Notes under the pieces: model-generated | Databases searched by the model: none | What the model was told of the DNA's origin: nothing | What the model saw: the letters and a program-made list of their open reading frames with translations, nothing else | Translations under genes and position numbers: made by a program | In this document: positions 25,201-40,200 of the stretch, piece after piece | How positions within the stretch are numbered: position 1 is the stretch's first letter | Layout of the letters: the number at the start of each line of letters is the position of its first letter | Source of the DNA: Temnopleurus reevesii | Taxonomy: Eukaryota > Echinodermata > Echinoidea > Temnopleuroida > Temnopleuridae | Length of the DNA stretch: 64,000 bases | Direction: 5' to 3' | Assembly (NCBI GenBank): GCA_036244855.1 | Contig: BQKZ01000102.1 | Location: 170,350 to 234,349, forward strand

Positions 25201-28200
25201 GTTAAGAGTACATAATGAGGGACAAGTGACATATGATATAGACGCAACTCCATTTTTTGTCACGATGAGGTTTTTGTATCATGTTGGTAAATGTTCAGGA
25301 AAATGAGACCTTCCTAATAAACACAATGACGTCATGTGTTTTTCATTATAAGGAGATCAAAATATCCTTTCAAATCTTAAACGCTGAATAATGTGGACCA
25401 AAATCATTGGAACACATTTTTCCCCCATACATAAAAATTGGAGTTGCATCTTTCTGTCACTGACCACTCAATACCAAAGACAATGTATTCTCACCTTGCT
25501 ATCTACCTGATGATGACTACTGCTGGATCCTCCTTTAGAGAATGCCATCAATGTCTCAGGAAGGTGGGATACAATACCCTGTAAAACCTGGGTGGGGAAA
25601 TAATAAGAAAGTTATAAAATTATTTGATTGTTTTCAGAGATAGGGAAGCATTGACTGCCTCCCTTCCCTTGTCCCCTCCAACCCTCTCTTCATCATCAAT
25701 CTCTTTCTTCCCCACCTCCCTCCTGCTTACATGTCTTCTGCCTTCCTTTTTACCCATTCTTCATTCCATCCCTCCAATTTCCTTTCCCTCTTTCCATTTC
25801 CTACTCCCGATCCCTCCTCTACTATCCTTCACCACTCTCTTCCTCTCAATCCAAATCCCCTCTCCTTCCTTCCCTCGCATTTCCTTTCCTCGCATTTTCT
25901 CCCCCCCCCCCCTTTTTCCTCTTTCCAATTCCTACTCCCAATCTCTCCTCTAATGTCCTCCATCACTCTCTTCCCTCCCAATCAACACCCCCTCTCTCTC
26001 CATCTCTCAATATTTCTTTCCTTCTCTGCCCGTCTCTCTTTGTTTGTCCCCCTACCTTCTTTCCCTGGTCCCATCCAACCCTCTCTTCAAAATCATTTTT
26101 TTTCCTCCCCTCTTCCCTCCTTCCATTTCTTCTTCCTTCCTTTCTACTCCTTCTTCCCTCCACCTCTCGCACTTCCTGCGACCCCTTTCCATACCCTCCC
26201 CCAAATCCCTCCTCTACTCTCCTCCTCCACTATCTTCCTCCCAATTCAGATCCCCTCTCCCTCCGTCCCTCACTGTTTCCTTCTTTCTCTGCCTGTCTCT
26301 CTGTTTGTTCTCTCCTTCCCTTCATTCCTGTCTCTATCCTCTAGAATAATAGCAGTAGTTCAGAATCGTCAATGAAATAAATAAAAATCTGAAATTAATA
26401 AACATATATCATTGGTAGCCTTGCCAAGGAACCAAGATCTTCATGCTTTACATGAAGTCTCCAAAAGTCTCCATATCAGCAGATATTTAGATAAATGACA
26501 AGATTCATACAAATTAACTGGTTCAACACCACTATGGATATTATACATTACCTGAAGATTCTCATCCTTGAGAAGACTAACAAGTTCACCATGGATACAT
26601 GAAACATTGTTACCTAGGAGATGAGCGACCTGTGATATGAATAAATTTAAAAAAAATAGCGTCACATACAAATAAATTATTCACATGGAATAAGTTTACT
26701 GCTCCATGAGGCAGCGGTATTTTATTTTCTTTTTTTAAATCCTTATTTAGACAAGAGCAGTTCTAGACAGTATAACTCGACATGTTTTAATGGGCATTGC
26801 TTTCCAGACATCAAAGTGTTTTCAGTGTATGAAGAACAGGATGAACTACACAAATTCAAGCAAAATTGGATACACTGCACCTTTAAAAAATGATGAAATG
26901 TAAATTTCCTTAATCTGATTATGGTAATACTTGAGTCAGCTACTTTGCGCTGTACCCACAACATCATTGGAACAAACTATTCATATAATGTATGGAGAAT
27001 TTATTATCATGGTTTTTCAATGGTCATGTGAACTATGTACATGTACCATATGAAATTTGACATCCACTTTTGAGGAAAAATCCATACACCCTACATGAAT
27101 GGGTAGTAACATACTACAACACTACAGATTCTGCATAAAAGGGGGAATCTCACTCTGGAGCAAAACTTTGCAAACTTTTCAACTGCAAGATGTTCTAGAG
27201 TTGCAGATACATTTGTAAACTGCTTTTTTTGTGTCACAAGCCACCTTTTTGTCATAGAGAGCTTTCTCAGTTTGATTTTCTTGCTCCTCTCCCAACAATT
27301 CTCACCATCGACAAAAGGTGATATCAAACGATATCATATAATACCTTCTGTTGAGGTTGGGAAGGTGATTTCTAGTTTGCAAAGCTAATGCACGTGATAC
27401 GTCTATCATTTTGGAAAATTGCAGATTTTTCTTTTTAAACATCATCAGAGATGCTTGGTGCTGCACACAATGGTGTTTCAGTGGTGAATATCAGGAAATA
27501 TTTATACTAAGTATTAAACAAACATGATCTTTTTATCGAAAACCGGTTAAAGTGGACGTGACTCACATGACTTGTTTACGATGAAACCTACATAGCGCCA
27601 TCTGCGTTGCTTAATTTTCTTTCATTGTTTGGTGGAGCGAATTAAGATCTATAGGGGTGGAATTAATGATGGACATACCTCGTGGAAACCACAAGCTAGC
27701 GTAGCCCTGACTTGAGGCTGTGGATCATCACAGAGACTGGCAAACGTCCCGTGGAGCTCAGCCTTGAACTTGCGAGCACCAGCAAATAGCACCATACACT
27801 GTGATGACACAAACAATTAACATTAATAATAATAATAATGGTGGCTACTTGTAAAGCGCACAGGTCCACCTTATCGGTGCTCATGGCGCTGAAAGCTTTA
27901 CACTCACTATTACCCGGCTCTAGCTGGCAACCATTACGGCGCTCCGCATTACAAGGAATTTCTTCCTGCCGTCCCCATTTACCTCACCTGGGTCGAGTGC
28001 AACACAATATGGATGAATTTCTTGCTGAAGGAAATTGATGCCACATGTGGGATTCGAACCTACGATCCTCTGGTCGAAAGGCGAGAGTCAGAACCACTAC
28101 ACTACACTAGCGATGTCACATCTATATGCTCTTTGATTAAGTTTGGCTACATTGTGTTCATAAATGTATATTTAAAGTTTCCTACAATCGAAGAGTCATG

Positions 28201-31200
28201 GACATTTTTTTAGACTTAGGAGGGTACTATGAACAGATCTGGCGCAAAATTTTCAGACAACAGCAAAAGTGTTAATTATTCACTCTAATCATTTCAAAGC
28301 TTGACCAAGCATTGAATACAGTTGTACCTGAGGGCCTATTTTTAACAAATGTGTGACATTCATAATTCTGTGAAATGACCAATCATAAACTTTGAAATAG
28401 TCCTGCGTTTAACAAATACACACAAAATAGAAGCGCTGACAATATTATAAATACAGGGACTAATTTTCCTAGTATCACATAGCAATTTGCTATGCATTTT
28501 TGCATGATTGATATATAAAAGATGTTTTGTTTAGCAGCTTTGTCACATAGAACTGTAAGGTGAAGTAATGAAAATGTATCAATAATATCCAAAAGTGCTT
28601 ATCAAATGTGAAAAGTAAAATTATTCCCTGAAATATATTGCTTTACTTACAGGAAAGTTGTAAGCAGAGAACTGCCGGCATTCCGTCAGTCTGTGTTCCT
28701 CTCTATACATAGACAGCATTGGTGAATTCTGATGATTGGAAAAAAATCATAAAATATAGTCAACAATCTTTGAAAGTACCTTTATGCTTAATCATTTCTT
28801 CCTTTATTTTGTTTTCATATCGTGAAATCAATGCAACTCAAACCATTCTTCAGGTAAAAGTATTAAATTTATAGATTTTTTAAATGGAAATTGCAAAAAA
28901 AGTGCATCACCTTGCAGTGGATATGGAATGCAAGCAGGGGAATGTCTAGATAGGAACCAATTGTTGAATTATACGTCCCCATGAATCTTTTGTCATATAT
29001 TAATACTGAAGACCTTGTTCTCTCTGCCTGTGGAGTACAATATAATTATTTGACAAAATAACTCCACCAGTTTATTCCTACCCGCATTGAATTCTAATAG
29101 AATTATAAAACATGTTTTTGAAAAATAGTAAAATTACGAATAGATTAAACTACGTTCATCAAAATCTAAAGGCATTTGTTATCATCTAGGTTGAAATTTT
29201 TGACGAAATTCATGTAAAACTACATCACACAGTCAATCATTTCATATGACACTTTGCCATTAAAAAAATAATAATAATAATATGGTTAAACACCTTGAAA
29301 CACTCGGATGAAATGGGATTAAGTCTTACATGGAGAAAAGTGCAAATGTAGTAAATCAAGAATTAATCTTGGGATATTGCATGATCAAATTAAACATTAA
29401 TATTGTAATCTATATTCATGTAGTATATATGTTTCTTTGTAATGCTGACATATTCTCCCCAATCAAGATGAGCTTCATGTTAAAGAGAATTTATTAGATT
29501 TTATGTTAACTGTAATAAAATATTACACATACATTATCTTATATATTCCCTGTATAGTTCAATCAAACATCATGGAATATATCTATTTAAGATTGTATAA
29601 AATTCAAACAAATTACTCTATATAAATATCTAATCTAATTTATGGAACATCAGTAATTGTCTTAGAAATCTAGCTAAAAAATCCTTTTTAAATTCAATAA
29701 CTAATGTGATCTCACTCAAATAGCATTTACACAAATATTCTATTCAGAATAAAGTAGTCATTAAAAGTAAGTAAATTTATGGGCTCAACACATTGGATTC
29801 ACGTTCAGACACAAAATAAATATAAGAATTACATATATTAATTTTTGATTAATTTCAACAAAACAGATTTTTGAAAATGTAATTCTCTCTTGTAGCATCA
29901 AATAATAAAGAGCCAACATCGAAACAGGGTAAGAGAATTTGGGAAGCTAAAATACTACACTGAAAAGTCAGATTTGCTCTGAATGTGTAAGCTGTCAACA
30001 AAATAGAATAAACCTGGCCTTGAACAATCTAAAGGAGAAATCATGCAGAAAATCACATGCCTCAAATTGAAGTTATGAGCAGAAATTTTTAAAAAGAGAT
30101 GATATTAGATACTGAATTCTTTTATCATTCAGTTCCGCAGTTCACACCATACCATAAAATAATCAGAGTAAAACTGACATGCCATGATTCTAAGGATTTT
30201 CACTCGGTCATGCAAAAACGAACAGAGTGTGAGATAGGATTATATGTAAAGTACAAAAAGAAGATATCTGAAAATGTGGATTATCACCTATTGTGCAAGT
30301 TCTACACATTCCAACTTCAGTACTAATGAAATACAATTTACAGATAACTTTGGTAATTTAGGAATGTCTATTTAATCTTTACTCCATATTTAACAGTCTG
30401 ATTAGCTTGATGAGTAAGTAAAAGAATGAAGAGTTATCATTTTATCAACTTTATAACTATGAGTAGCATTACTTTATTCTTATGTAAATTTTGAATGCAG
30501 AGTGATACTGTTTTACCATGCAATCAATCACTTCTAGTAATAACAATTAATGTTAGTATATTTCATTTGTGCTTTATGGAATATGGGGAAGGGATTAAAT
30601 GGCAGGGGATCAAGCAAATTGGGGTAAGAAAGTGAGAATGAAAGAGATAAGGAGGAAGATAAAGACAGAAAGATGGCAGATGACAAGAGGAACTGAAATT
30701 TACACTAAGAGAAAGCGACACTGAGGAGGACGGAGGAACAAATATGAGATAAGAGTGAGAGAGTGAGGAAGAGAAGTGGAAATGAGGAGTGGAAATGGGT
30801 CGAGAGAAAGAGAGAAGAGACACAGCAATAGAGGAAGAGAATGGGAGAGGTAGGGAGAAAGAGAAATGACAGAGGAGATGGGAGAAAGCTGGTGGGGATA
30901 GAGTGAGAGGGAAGGAAAGAGGAGAGGGACAAGACAAGAAGGGAATAAGGAGAAGGGATCTGGAGAAGAATTATGAGGGGGGGGGGGGTCGACAAGAGGA
31001 GAGCAGGTCAGGGGGAAGGAGTGAGAGGGAATGGAGGGTGAGGGGAGGAGAGGGAGAGCGGAGGAGAAGAGGGAGAGGGGAAGAGGAGAGGGAGAGGGGG
31101 TTGAGGATAAGGGTAGGAGATGGTCGACAGGAAGAGAGGACAGGGGAAGAGGATGAGAGGGAAGGGAGAGGGGAAGGGTTAGGGGAGGTGGAGGAGAGGG

Positions 31201-34200
31201 GAAGTTGGAGGAGAGGAGGGGAAGAGGGGAAGGGAAAGGGGAGGTGGGGGAGAGGGGGAGGGTGGAGGAGAGGGGAGGTTGGGGAGAGGGGAAAGGATAG
31301 GGGAAGAGGGGAACGGACAGGGGGGTGAGGGATAGGGGAAGGGAGAGGAGGGGAAGGGAGAGGAGGAGAAGAGGAAAGGAGAAGTTGGGGAGAGGGCAAG
31401 GGGAAGGCGGGTGGGGTTGTATGTGGGTGATGATGAGCACACTATCACAGCAAAGAGAGCTTTGTTAATTCACTCTGTGTGAGATTCTCTGTTTGATAGT
31501 CACCTTGGTGGTGGTGGGGTTGGATGATGATGATGATGCACCCGACTGTTCCTAGACAAGATGCAACATACATCACAAAACATCACAAAAATGTATCCAT
31601 GCTCTACCATCATCTACATCTACAGTACATAAATATGATGATGCTGGTGCCTTAGCATTATCATTGATCCCGTAAGCCAATCTCTATTATGTGTGTGACC
31701 AAAATGCTTCAATTATGACCACATAATCATATTTTGACACGAGGAATAGCATGACACCCTGTCTATACTTTAAATAAATTTGCATGAAGAGTAAATCCCT
31801 ATGTAGCTTCAAAACGATCAATATATTATCAAGGTTGGTTACTGCCTCACAGATCAATGGGCAGGGATTTTTTTTAATATGTGAGACATAACATTTATCC
31901 TTAAGACACCTTACCCCAAATCCCTGCCCATTGATCGGTAGTGTGATGACCCATCTTAATGTTTGATAGTTAGTTTTTGAAGCCAATGATTTACTCTTTA
32001 TTTCTCGAAGTGTCAGAAAAAAAACACATGACAGAGAATAACCCAAGTCAGAATCCTGGATCATAAACTCATAAACTCTTCTAGAAATTAAAATCTTCAT
32101 TCAGCTCACAAAAGGATGATAGATGTGTATATTCCAAAGTTTATTGAAATGCAATACATCAAGGGAATGTCCCCAACTAGAAAGGGACACTGAAAGGTTT
32201 ATTCTCATCTAAAAATGAGTTTTATCAGCACAAACTACACATGTTGAATGTTGAGGCTATAGTTGACCAAAAGATGATCAATTATTTATTTAATAAAGAT
32301 AAACATGAAGATGACATGTCAAAGTCATTTGCTTTCCAGCATGACCTTAAAAAATTACATTTATTCAATACTTTTCACAGATGTCATCAGTGTTTTTCAC
32401 AAACAAAAAAATATGAATCTTAAAGCCATTGTGTGGTTCTGGTAGTGTCAAGATATAAACATTCACAAACTAAAACAAGACTATATTCCTCGAACTAGAA
32501 GAATATTGGTACATATATTGTCAAAAAAGTAAAATAAAATAGTAATGAGTAAATTATATCAGAAGATGTGCTCAATTTGGCTGCCTAAATGCAGTACGTT
32601 AATACAGAAAATAAACAGCCATTAAAATGACAAGCCTTTAATAATTTTCCCAATTGTTTTAATGGACTAACCTTCAATCTGCCTTTGTTACCCCAACATA
32701 GCTATATTCCTCTTATAGCAATGATCAATATCAGAATTTAATACCAATGTTATGTTCTACTGACATTAAACTTCTTTTTCGGTACACAAAGATACCTTCA
32801 TATATTTGCTTATTAATGGTAAACAAGACGAGTAAAATGCAAAGAACTCTGTCTAAAATTTTAAGTGCTCTAATACCTCCCATTCCCTTTCAGTCTTTAA
32901 AACTAATAACAAATGATAGCATAAAGGAAACTAAAAAGAAATGAGTGTGAGATTGCTTCTGCCGAACAATTTCCAGTGTATTCATCACCCCTAGCAAAAT
33001 AGCCACATCCAGAATGCAGAAGCTAATTGCCAAACACTTTCATGTTAGGGGAACCCATTAGCGCTCAAACAAAGAGCTCTTTCATATAGAAAGAATGTTC
33101 GTTACATATTGCAAATGCCTTCATCTAAAAATTGAATTTGGGTACAAGACTTAAATCTAAAAACAAAATTATAGAAATTATAGACATTGTTATATATTAT
33201 GACATTATTAATAGAAGATTATGAAATCAAGCTGTCTGACCTATTTTACAATATTCATATTGATGAAAAACAACAAAGATTGCATAAAAAGAAGAAGAAA
33301 GTGATACAGGCAGTATCAAGATAGTGTGCATATTTATAGCGTAACCTAACTTCATACTGAAATTGATTGATACTTTTTTTTGTGTGTGTGTGTTGTTCTG
33401 TTAAATTGTAAAGCGCTATGGTACTCTCTGTTTTTAGCGCTATAGAAATAATCTATATTATTATTATTATTATTATTATTATCACTTGTCTCCACAAAGC
33501 AAGCATGCATACACGCTAAACATCTCTACAAACTTTCGTCAGCATCTAATGCAGATAATTATCACGTTGAAAGACAATTAAAATTAATCTTGGAATAAAT
33601 TGCTCTAATTTTCCATCTTCAAATACTGATATATCTATAGCTTAATGAGAAAGATAAAATGGAGATGGTTCATTAGATGTATGAGACAGTTAGATCAACC
33701 GATTTCACTTTTCCGATATAAATTTGCTCATTACACTGCGGGTGTTCATTTTCGGTAGAATCATTTTAGTATTCAGTATCTTGTTAAAATTTGTAAAAAT
33801 ATACTCTGTGACCCTTACCAGAATCAGGCATTACATTTGATATAGCCACTTACCAGTCTGTCATTACTAATACTCTTCTCATTGAGACCCACAGAACACA
33901 ACTTGTAGTAATACTTCAAGAACCACAGCTTCAATTCTTCTGTTAAATTTACTGCAAAACACACAAACAAAAAAATTAATAAAAATCGAAAAACAAATTT
34001 TCTGATATCTTCAATCAAACATTGGAATCAATTGGATTATTAAAGAAACTAGACTTAAGAGAGCACAATGCATATTTAATATCCACCTATTTTTTGTTTT
34101 ATACATACGGTCTATACCATATATGTCATAATTATACCTAAATATAATGGTGAATCACACACACTGATCATTCCCTTGTAGTTTATTGTCTGATTCAGAG

Positions 34201-37200
34201 TTCAAAATATTAAATGGCACATCAAAGCATAGGTAATGGAAAATATTGAATGCAAAATGTATACAGCCCAGAGGCATTTACTATCACTATTATTATTCAT
34301 CATTATTTGGAAAACTTCAAATTTGATGTGTTTTTTCCAGGGGTGTTATCCTTATATTCTTAAGTAGCAATTTCTTTGGTTCAAAATTCAAAAGCAGGGA
34401 GTATTTCAGGGTTGGTCTGACAAAAGCACATTAAACATTAAGTAATCACCTGAATTAAATATGATTTTGGTAGTTTACTTGAAAGCACATTTGGGAACTT
34501 TTTTTTTTCAGTTCAATGAAAACACCCAGCAAATCTATATTTTGGGGTTGGTCTGATGACGGTAAATATATCATTTTTAACAATAGCACATACAAGGCAT
34601 TTCATTTCTTGTGCATTGTCATATATTTCATCACAATGTTTAAGAGTACTAACTTTCGAAAATGTAAAATCCCTAGCATAAGGTATAGCATATTCAACCC
34701 ATAACTTGGGGATTCACAGTAAACATTTAATGATTTTATATAGTACCATACCCTGTACATATCCACAATTCTATATGCAGATAACACATCAATATCAAAG
34801 TTAATATCTCTGAAATATTGATTAACAGATATTCATTTAAGTTGATTGATTCTAATTGTGTTTCCTGGATTGTTTGATTTTCTTTTAAAAATGTTTTTGT
34901 CCTGTTAGTGATTTTTTTCTTTGAAGTGGTGGGGGGGGCTGGATTTGCCATTGAAATGCCACAAAATGAGTCATTCAACAGAATGTCTTGATGTAATTTG
35001 ATCAAAATAATGCTACACAAACTTTCACGTTGTGCTAAAAGAAGTCTATAAAGAAGTTTTATACATGAAAGGGAAAAGGGGAAACTGGAACAAATAATAA
35101 CAAACATCATTAGGGATGGCACTAAGGCCAGTCATGAGGGGAATCAAACACATTTCAATGTCTTGTATATTCCTACCTGATAATCCATGACATAATCTTC
35201 CAAACTGTTTGGCAACGGCGGGTAAAGTGGAATCCTCGTTGTTCATCGCATTTTCACAAAACTTCCGCACCAGAGGAATGATGGTTTGTGTACAAGTATC
35301 TATTAAAAGAAACATGGGGAGAATAAAGAATGTAGTGGCTCTAAATCACAGCGAATAGTTCCCATTCAGATTCTTTTGACAAATTTTGAAACAAAAGTCA
35401 TACTTTGTTCATAAATCATCTTCTTGACATGTATACAAGAAGAGGCTGTTTCACACACCTGTTCTTGAAGTAAGGAATTACTTTACAAAATCATATTCAA
35501 GAATTTCACACACGCATTTTTAAACGGCATATAACATTTAAACATGAGTTTTTACTTAAGAAATGTTTGATACTGTTGCATTTCTATTTTCAGCTTCATT
35601 AATCTTTTAAAGGGAAGAAACATCAATTCATAAAAGTACATTGGCTTAATATTAGATAAGGCACAATTTCAAAAGAAATATGCAGCACATATGTTAGTAA
35701 TTTTAAAAAATAAATGCAACAACATGATGTAAAGCACAAATAAAAAATAATCATAACAAGCTATGCATAATCATTCACATGAGAACAAAAAAAAGATAAA
35801 TAAAAAAAATAGTATCAAGATAAAATATTCAAATAATTCAAGAAGAAAATTTGCAATATGTTGCATCATGACATGTGAAGAATATGTGCAATGTTCAGTA
35901 TGGATATGTGCAATATTCAGTATAAAAATGTGCAATGTTCAGTATGAATATTAGTTAAAAAAAAAAAAATATGCATGATAAGCAAGTGGATCCAACAAAA
36001 CAGCTACATAACTTGATCATTGCTTTTGAATAATAGATGTGGAACACATGATACATAAAATGAAATGAAATTTCATGTGTCTCCTATTTGATGAAATAAA
36101 CATGTGCTCCTGTACTTGTGAATATTTATATACCCCTAAAATAAAGCCAGACTAAGTTATGATGTCATTTATTTTCTTTACCGCTGAACAACCTATTTGT
36201 ATTGTAGTAATACAAAGACAGTTCATGTTTGACATTCACATGTCATATTTACATTATGTTTTACAGACTGGGTTTCTATTCATATTCAGCAACATCAGAA
36301 GGTACACAAAACAGAATAAGAATATCTTTTTTTATCACCAATGAACTTGTACATCAAGATGATTGCTACATACATGTGCCCGAAACATTTAGAATATATT
36401 GTATCTGCCTGCGGCTATCTTGCTATTCACTATTAAGTTATTTGGTATAGAGCCCAGTACACAATATCAGATGTACGTTGTTTTCTTGCTTTTTAAAGCA
36501 GATCTATATCCTCCACTCTCCATTCTGTTATTTCTTTTTCTGCTCTGTAAGCGCATAGGGACATGCTATGGCTATGTGTTATGCGCTATAAAAGAACTGA
36601 ATATTATTATTATTATTAGATAAATAGTTACAAACGGGCATCAAACGAAATCAAACTTAATAATTCATACGATTCAAGAGGTCTTTTTCATAAATCATTA
36701 TTTTGAGGTTACTTTCATCACAAGCTATAGGGATATGCATAATCTTTCAAGTTGCTGTAAACGAAAATGAGCAAAATTGCACATTTGTAAGAAATGCATT
36801 AAGAATTTACTCCAGGATTTGCAATGAAATGTTTAAAATCATTTAATAACTGGAAGCTTGTGGGCACAGTAAAAGAAAAATATATTTCACAACAGTATCA
36901 ACAATCCCAGGCACTTTCTATTGAAACTGAGACATGAGCTACCCCTATAATAACACCAACCCCTCCGCTTTAAGAATCTGAGAGCAATAAAGAGTAGTTG
37001 CCCGTTCTTAACGACTCTGTGTGAACAATGATGACAAACAGTGACGGAGAAGAATGTTTGCACTAAATGCTTAGCAACTTCATGCCATCCTTACAATCCA
37101 GCGGAGTATTATGGTTGCTACTGGTGAAAGTGAAAAACAAAATTGCAAGCCAATCTCCACGGTTTGCACTACTATGGTATTTAATGCAGTGTACTTTGAG

Positions 37201-40200
37201 CTATAAATCAAGGTGTATAGTGATAAGAAATTTTTATAAAGTGTCATTATTATTTTTTCCAAATCATTTTTAAATGAATTTGTCAATATTGGCATGAATA
37301 TTCTGTCAATTTTGTCAATTATTTGACATTATTCAGGAGTGCAATTATCCCAATTAAATATATGCCTACATTTTTTAACAAAGTACAATTTCAATAGGAA
37401 GTAAAAAAAAAAAAAAAAAAAAAAAANNNNNNNNNNNNNNNNNNNNNNNNNNNNNNNNNNNNNNNNNNNNNNNNNNNNNNNNNNNNNNNNNNNNNNNNNN
37501 NNNNNNNNNNNNNNNNNNNNNNNNNNNNNNNNNNNNNNNNNNNNNNNNNNNNNNNNNNNNNNNNNNNNNNNNNNNNNNNNNNNNNNNNNNNNNNNNNNNN
37601 NNNNNNNNNNNAATCTTTGAATAACTGCATCAGACGAACAAGTGGCTATAAACCTATACTTGAATACATTCACAAATGATGGCATGTTTAGTTTACCAGG
37701 ACATGAATAAATACAACAGTAGTACGATAGTCTACAAAGACAGGCTAAATTTGGTTCTCTGAAATCGTTACTTGTTCTTCTTACAATCTTGTTATACTCT
37801 TTCTTAAGGTAAAGCAACATGCATTGGGATTGTGGAAGAAAGTGCAAATTTTACATATTGCACCAATGTTTGCAATTGCCCAAATTAAACTCTTGAAGAG
37901 ATTTTAATTTATATACAACTGTATTTGAATATGAATCTCACCGAGGATAAATTTATAAGAAACTTCTGCATAAAATTTATCATTATACTTCATCAATTTG
38001 TATATTGAACCGGTAATGATGTATAACAAACACTTTCATCACTGATTTAGGAAGATTTTCAAGATGGGGGGGGGGGCTCAGTCATTGGCTTTCCTTTGCT
38101 CTTTATTTGGGGTACTCAATGAGATCTGATTTGCTTTTGGGGCACAGCTGTTCGCCAATACCCCACACTATTCGTTCTAAGCCTTTATTAATGAAGGTTG
38201 AACTTCTATTATAAAAGATAACCTAATTGGTCAATGTTCCATGTAGTAAGTTTAAAGATGTAGACAGACAAACCTGTAAAAAAAAAATATTGCAGACTGG
38301 GTTTGTTTTTTGCAGACTAGTATTTGGGGCAATCAAATCCTTAGAACCAATAGCATGTGCTATGTCAACTTTTCCTATGCAAATAATTTGTTTATAGAGA
38401 AGTGTGACTTTAGCAAGTGCAGCATCAGACCCAATGAAACATTATGCATAATCCCCTATTTCAGCCTTTCGTTTGTTCTATTATTTTCACTGGCTATAAC
38501 ATGGCAATAGTTTTCCTGAGCTGTAATGCAACATTTGTTTTTAATAGCCCATTGACTACGGAATTCTGTACTTCCCATAAACTTTGTGTAGAGACTACCC
38601 AGCTTCAGTAGTCAATGGCATTCCTTGGTTAACTATTGACTCTGATTTGCAGATGATTAGCTTATGAAATCAACTATTTTGGCTGTGTTATACAAAATCC
38701 TATGTTGTTCAGAAGAGACGGTTCTCCCGTCAAGTAATTGCAAAGCATCAATCACATTCAAAGTTGGTGAAATAAAATACATTTAAAATCAATATTTCAG
38801 AACCATCAGACCTTTTTGTATAGGCTGCCCTCTCTTCCTTGAATTATAGAAGTGAAAACTTCCAAATCATCTCCCAACATATCCCGACTTCCAGATCTTG
38901 GCCAAAATTCTGAAAACTGTTTCACTTTTTATATATCAGCAAAACTATGTTCATTTACAATTTGTCACTGGTTGATATTTACGCAGTGTTGGCAGAACTT
39001 CTTTTACATTGCAAGAGAACTCTGCACTTGCACAAAAAATGACATTCATATTGCATAAAAATAAGGCCAACATTATTTGGAAGCCCTCCGATGCAATGTA
39101 AAAAAAAAAAAAAAAAAAAAAAAAAATAAGTGTCAGCTGGACAGATTTTCTTTACTATTATTCTTTTTAATTTCTCGAACACAATCTAAACAATTAGTGA
39201 GGAAAATAGGGCTAAAAAGGAGTTGAAAAGCCAAAGAGCATCAGCAAATATCTTTTCAATTCATAATTCACATGTTTATAAACAATTTAAAGTGTGTGAT
39301 TGTTTAATTTTTGGTGAAAAGCAAAAAAATAAATAAAAGTTAATGCTGGGCCATTTCTAGAGGGTCGGTCAAGGAGGGCATCCAAACATTTTTTTTTATC
39401 TCAGTGTTTGTTGACAGTGTACATCATCTTCCTTATTATAGAAGATAACAAATATTTCAGAATCTGGGCCCTTGTCAAAAGAATAATTCACCTTCAGATT
39501 AACATCAAATAGGTCCTAACAAGCCAATCAGTACATGTCAAATTCATATTACTTTCAATCAGACTTGACAATATTTCCCTTTCGAGACTGACTTCCATGC
39601 TGGTATTAGTAACGAAGGCCATATGTTACTGACCAACAAAAATGCCATGAATGTTGATATCACTTTACATAGATCTGTTCATGGAAATTCTTGAAATTCT
39701 TAGTTTATGGCTTTAATTTCCTCATCTCCAAGTTTAATAATTAACTTGAAATCATGCAATATCAATATCATAGTCATATTGCACAGGCAAATCGCCAAAC
39801 TTTAAGGACAACATCATATCAACAACAGAAAAGACAAGGTACACAAACCAAACTGGCCTCACATCAAAGAACCATCAAAACATTAGATGTACACTATACA
39901 ATGTAAATATAATTTCATGACGGGATGAAAATGAATGTTCACTCCTAAAAGTATTAAAATAAATCCAACACCAAAACTTTAATTAAAACAAAGAAATTGT
40001 TTCATCAAACAAAAACAAACCCCACAAAATATATAATATGATTTTGTGACAGAAATGAAACGGTTTTTTTCTTAAAAATGAATGAATGAACATAAATCCA
40101 AAATTTCAAAAGCAAGAAATTAAATAATTCAATCACAATAAATTAATAAATAACTGAAATAATTTCTTTAAAGAAGCAATAAATATTAATCAGAAAGGTA

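Larger units (their letters stand above)
23571..25494 (-). other. PPP4R4: e14-e13 intron
   Basis: AT-rich intron containing MITE C copy 3 and a possible SINE head near 25100; otherwise unremarkable. Confidence 0.6.
31552..33853 (-). other. PPP4R4: e9-e8 intron
   Basis: AT-rich; holds the foldback at 31845-31945 and a SINE-like tail at 33400-33482. Otherwise nothing was seen. Confidence 0.5.
35300..39600 (-). other. PPP4R4: e7-e6 intron, left part
   Basis: AT-rich with the SINE tail, a 24-bp tandem repeat, a poly-A run at 39100-39127 and the assembly gap at 37427. No coding signal was seen. Confidence 0.5.

Noticed and set aside
25624..26375. Open frames of 109 and 214 codons rich in Pro, Ser and Phe
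   Set aside because: Pyrimidine tract without stop codons; no domain, and it lies between e13 and e12.
30563..31448. Open frames up to 246 codons on the minus strand and 141 on the plus strand
   Set aside because: Purine/pyrimidine tract; several frames are open at once because of composition alone.
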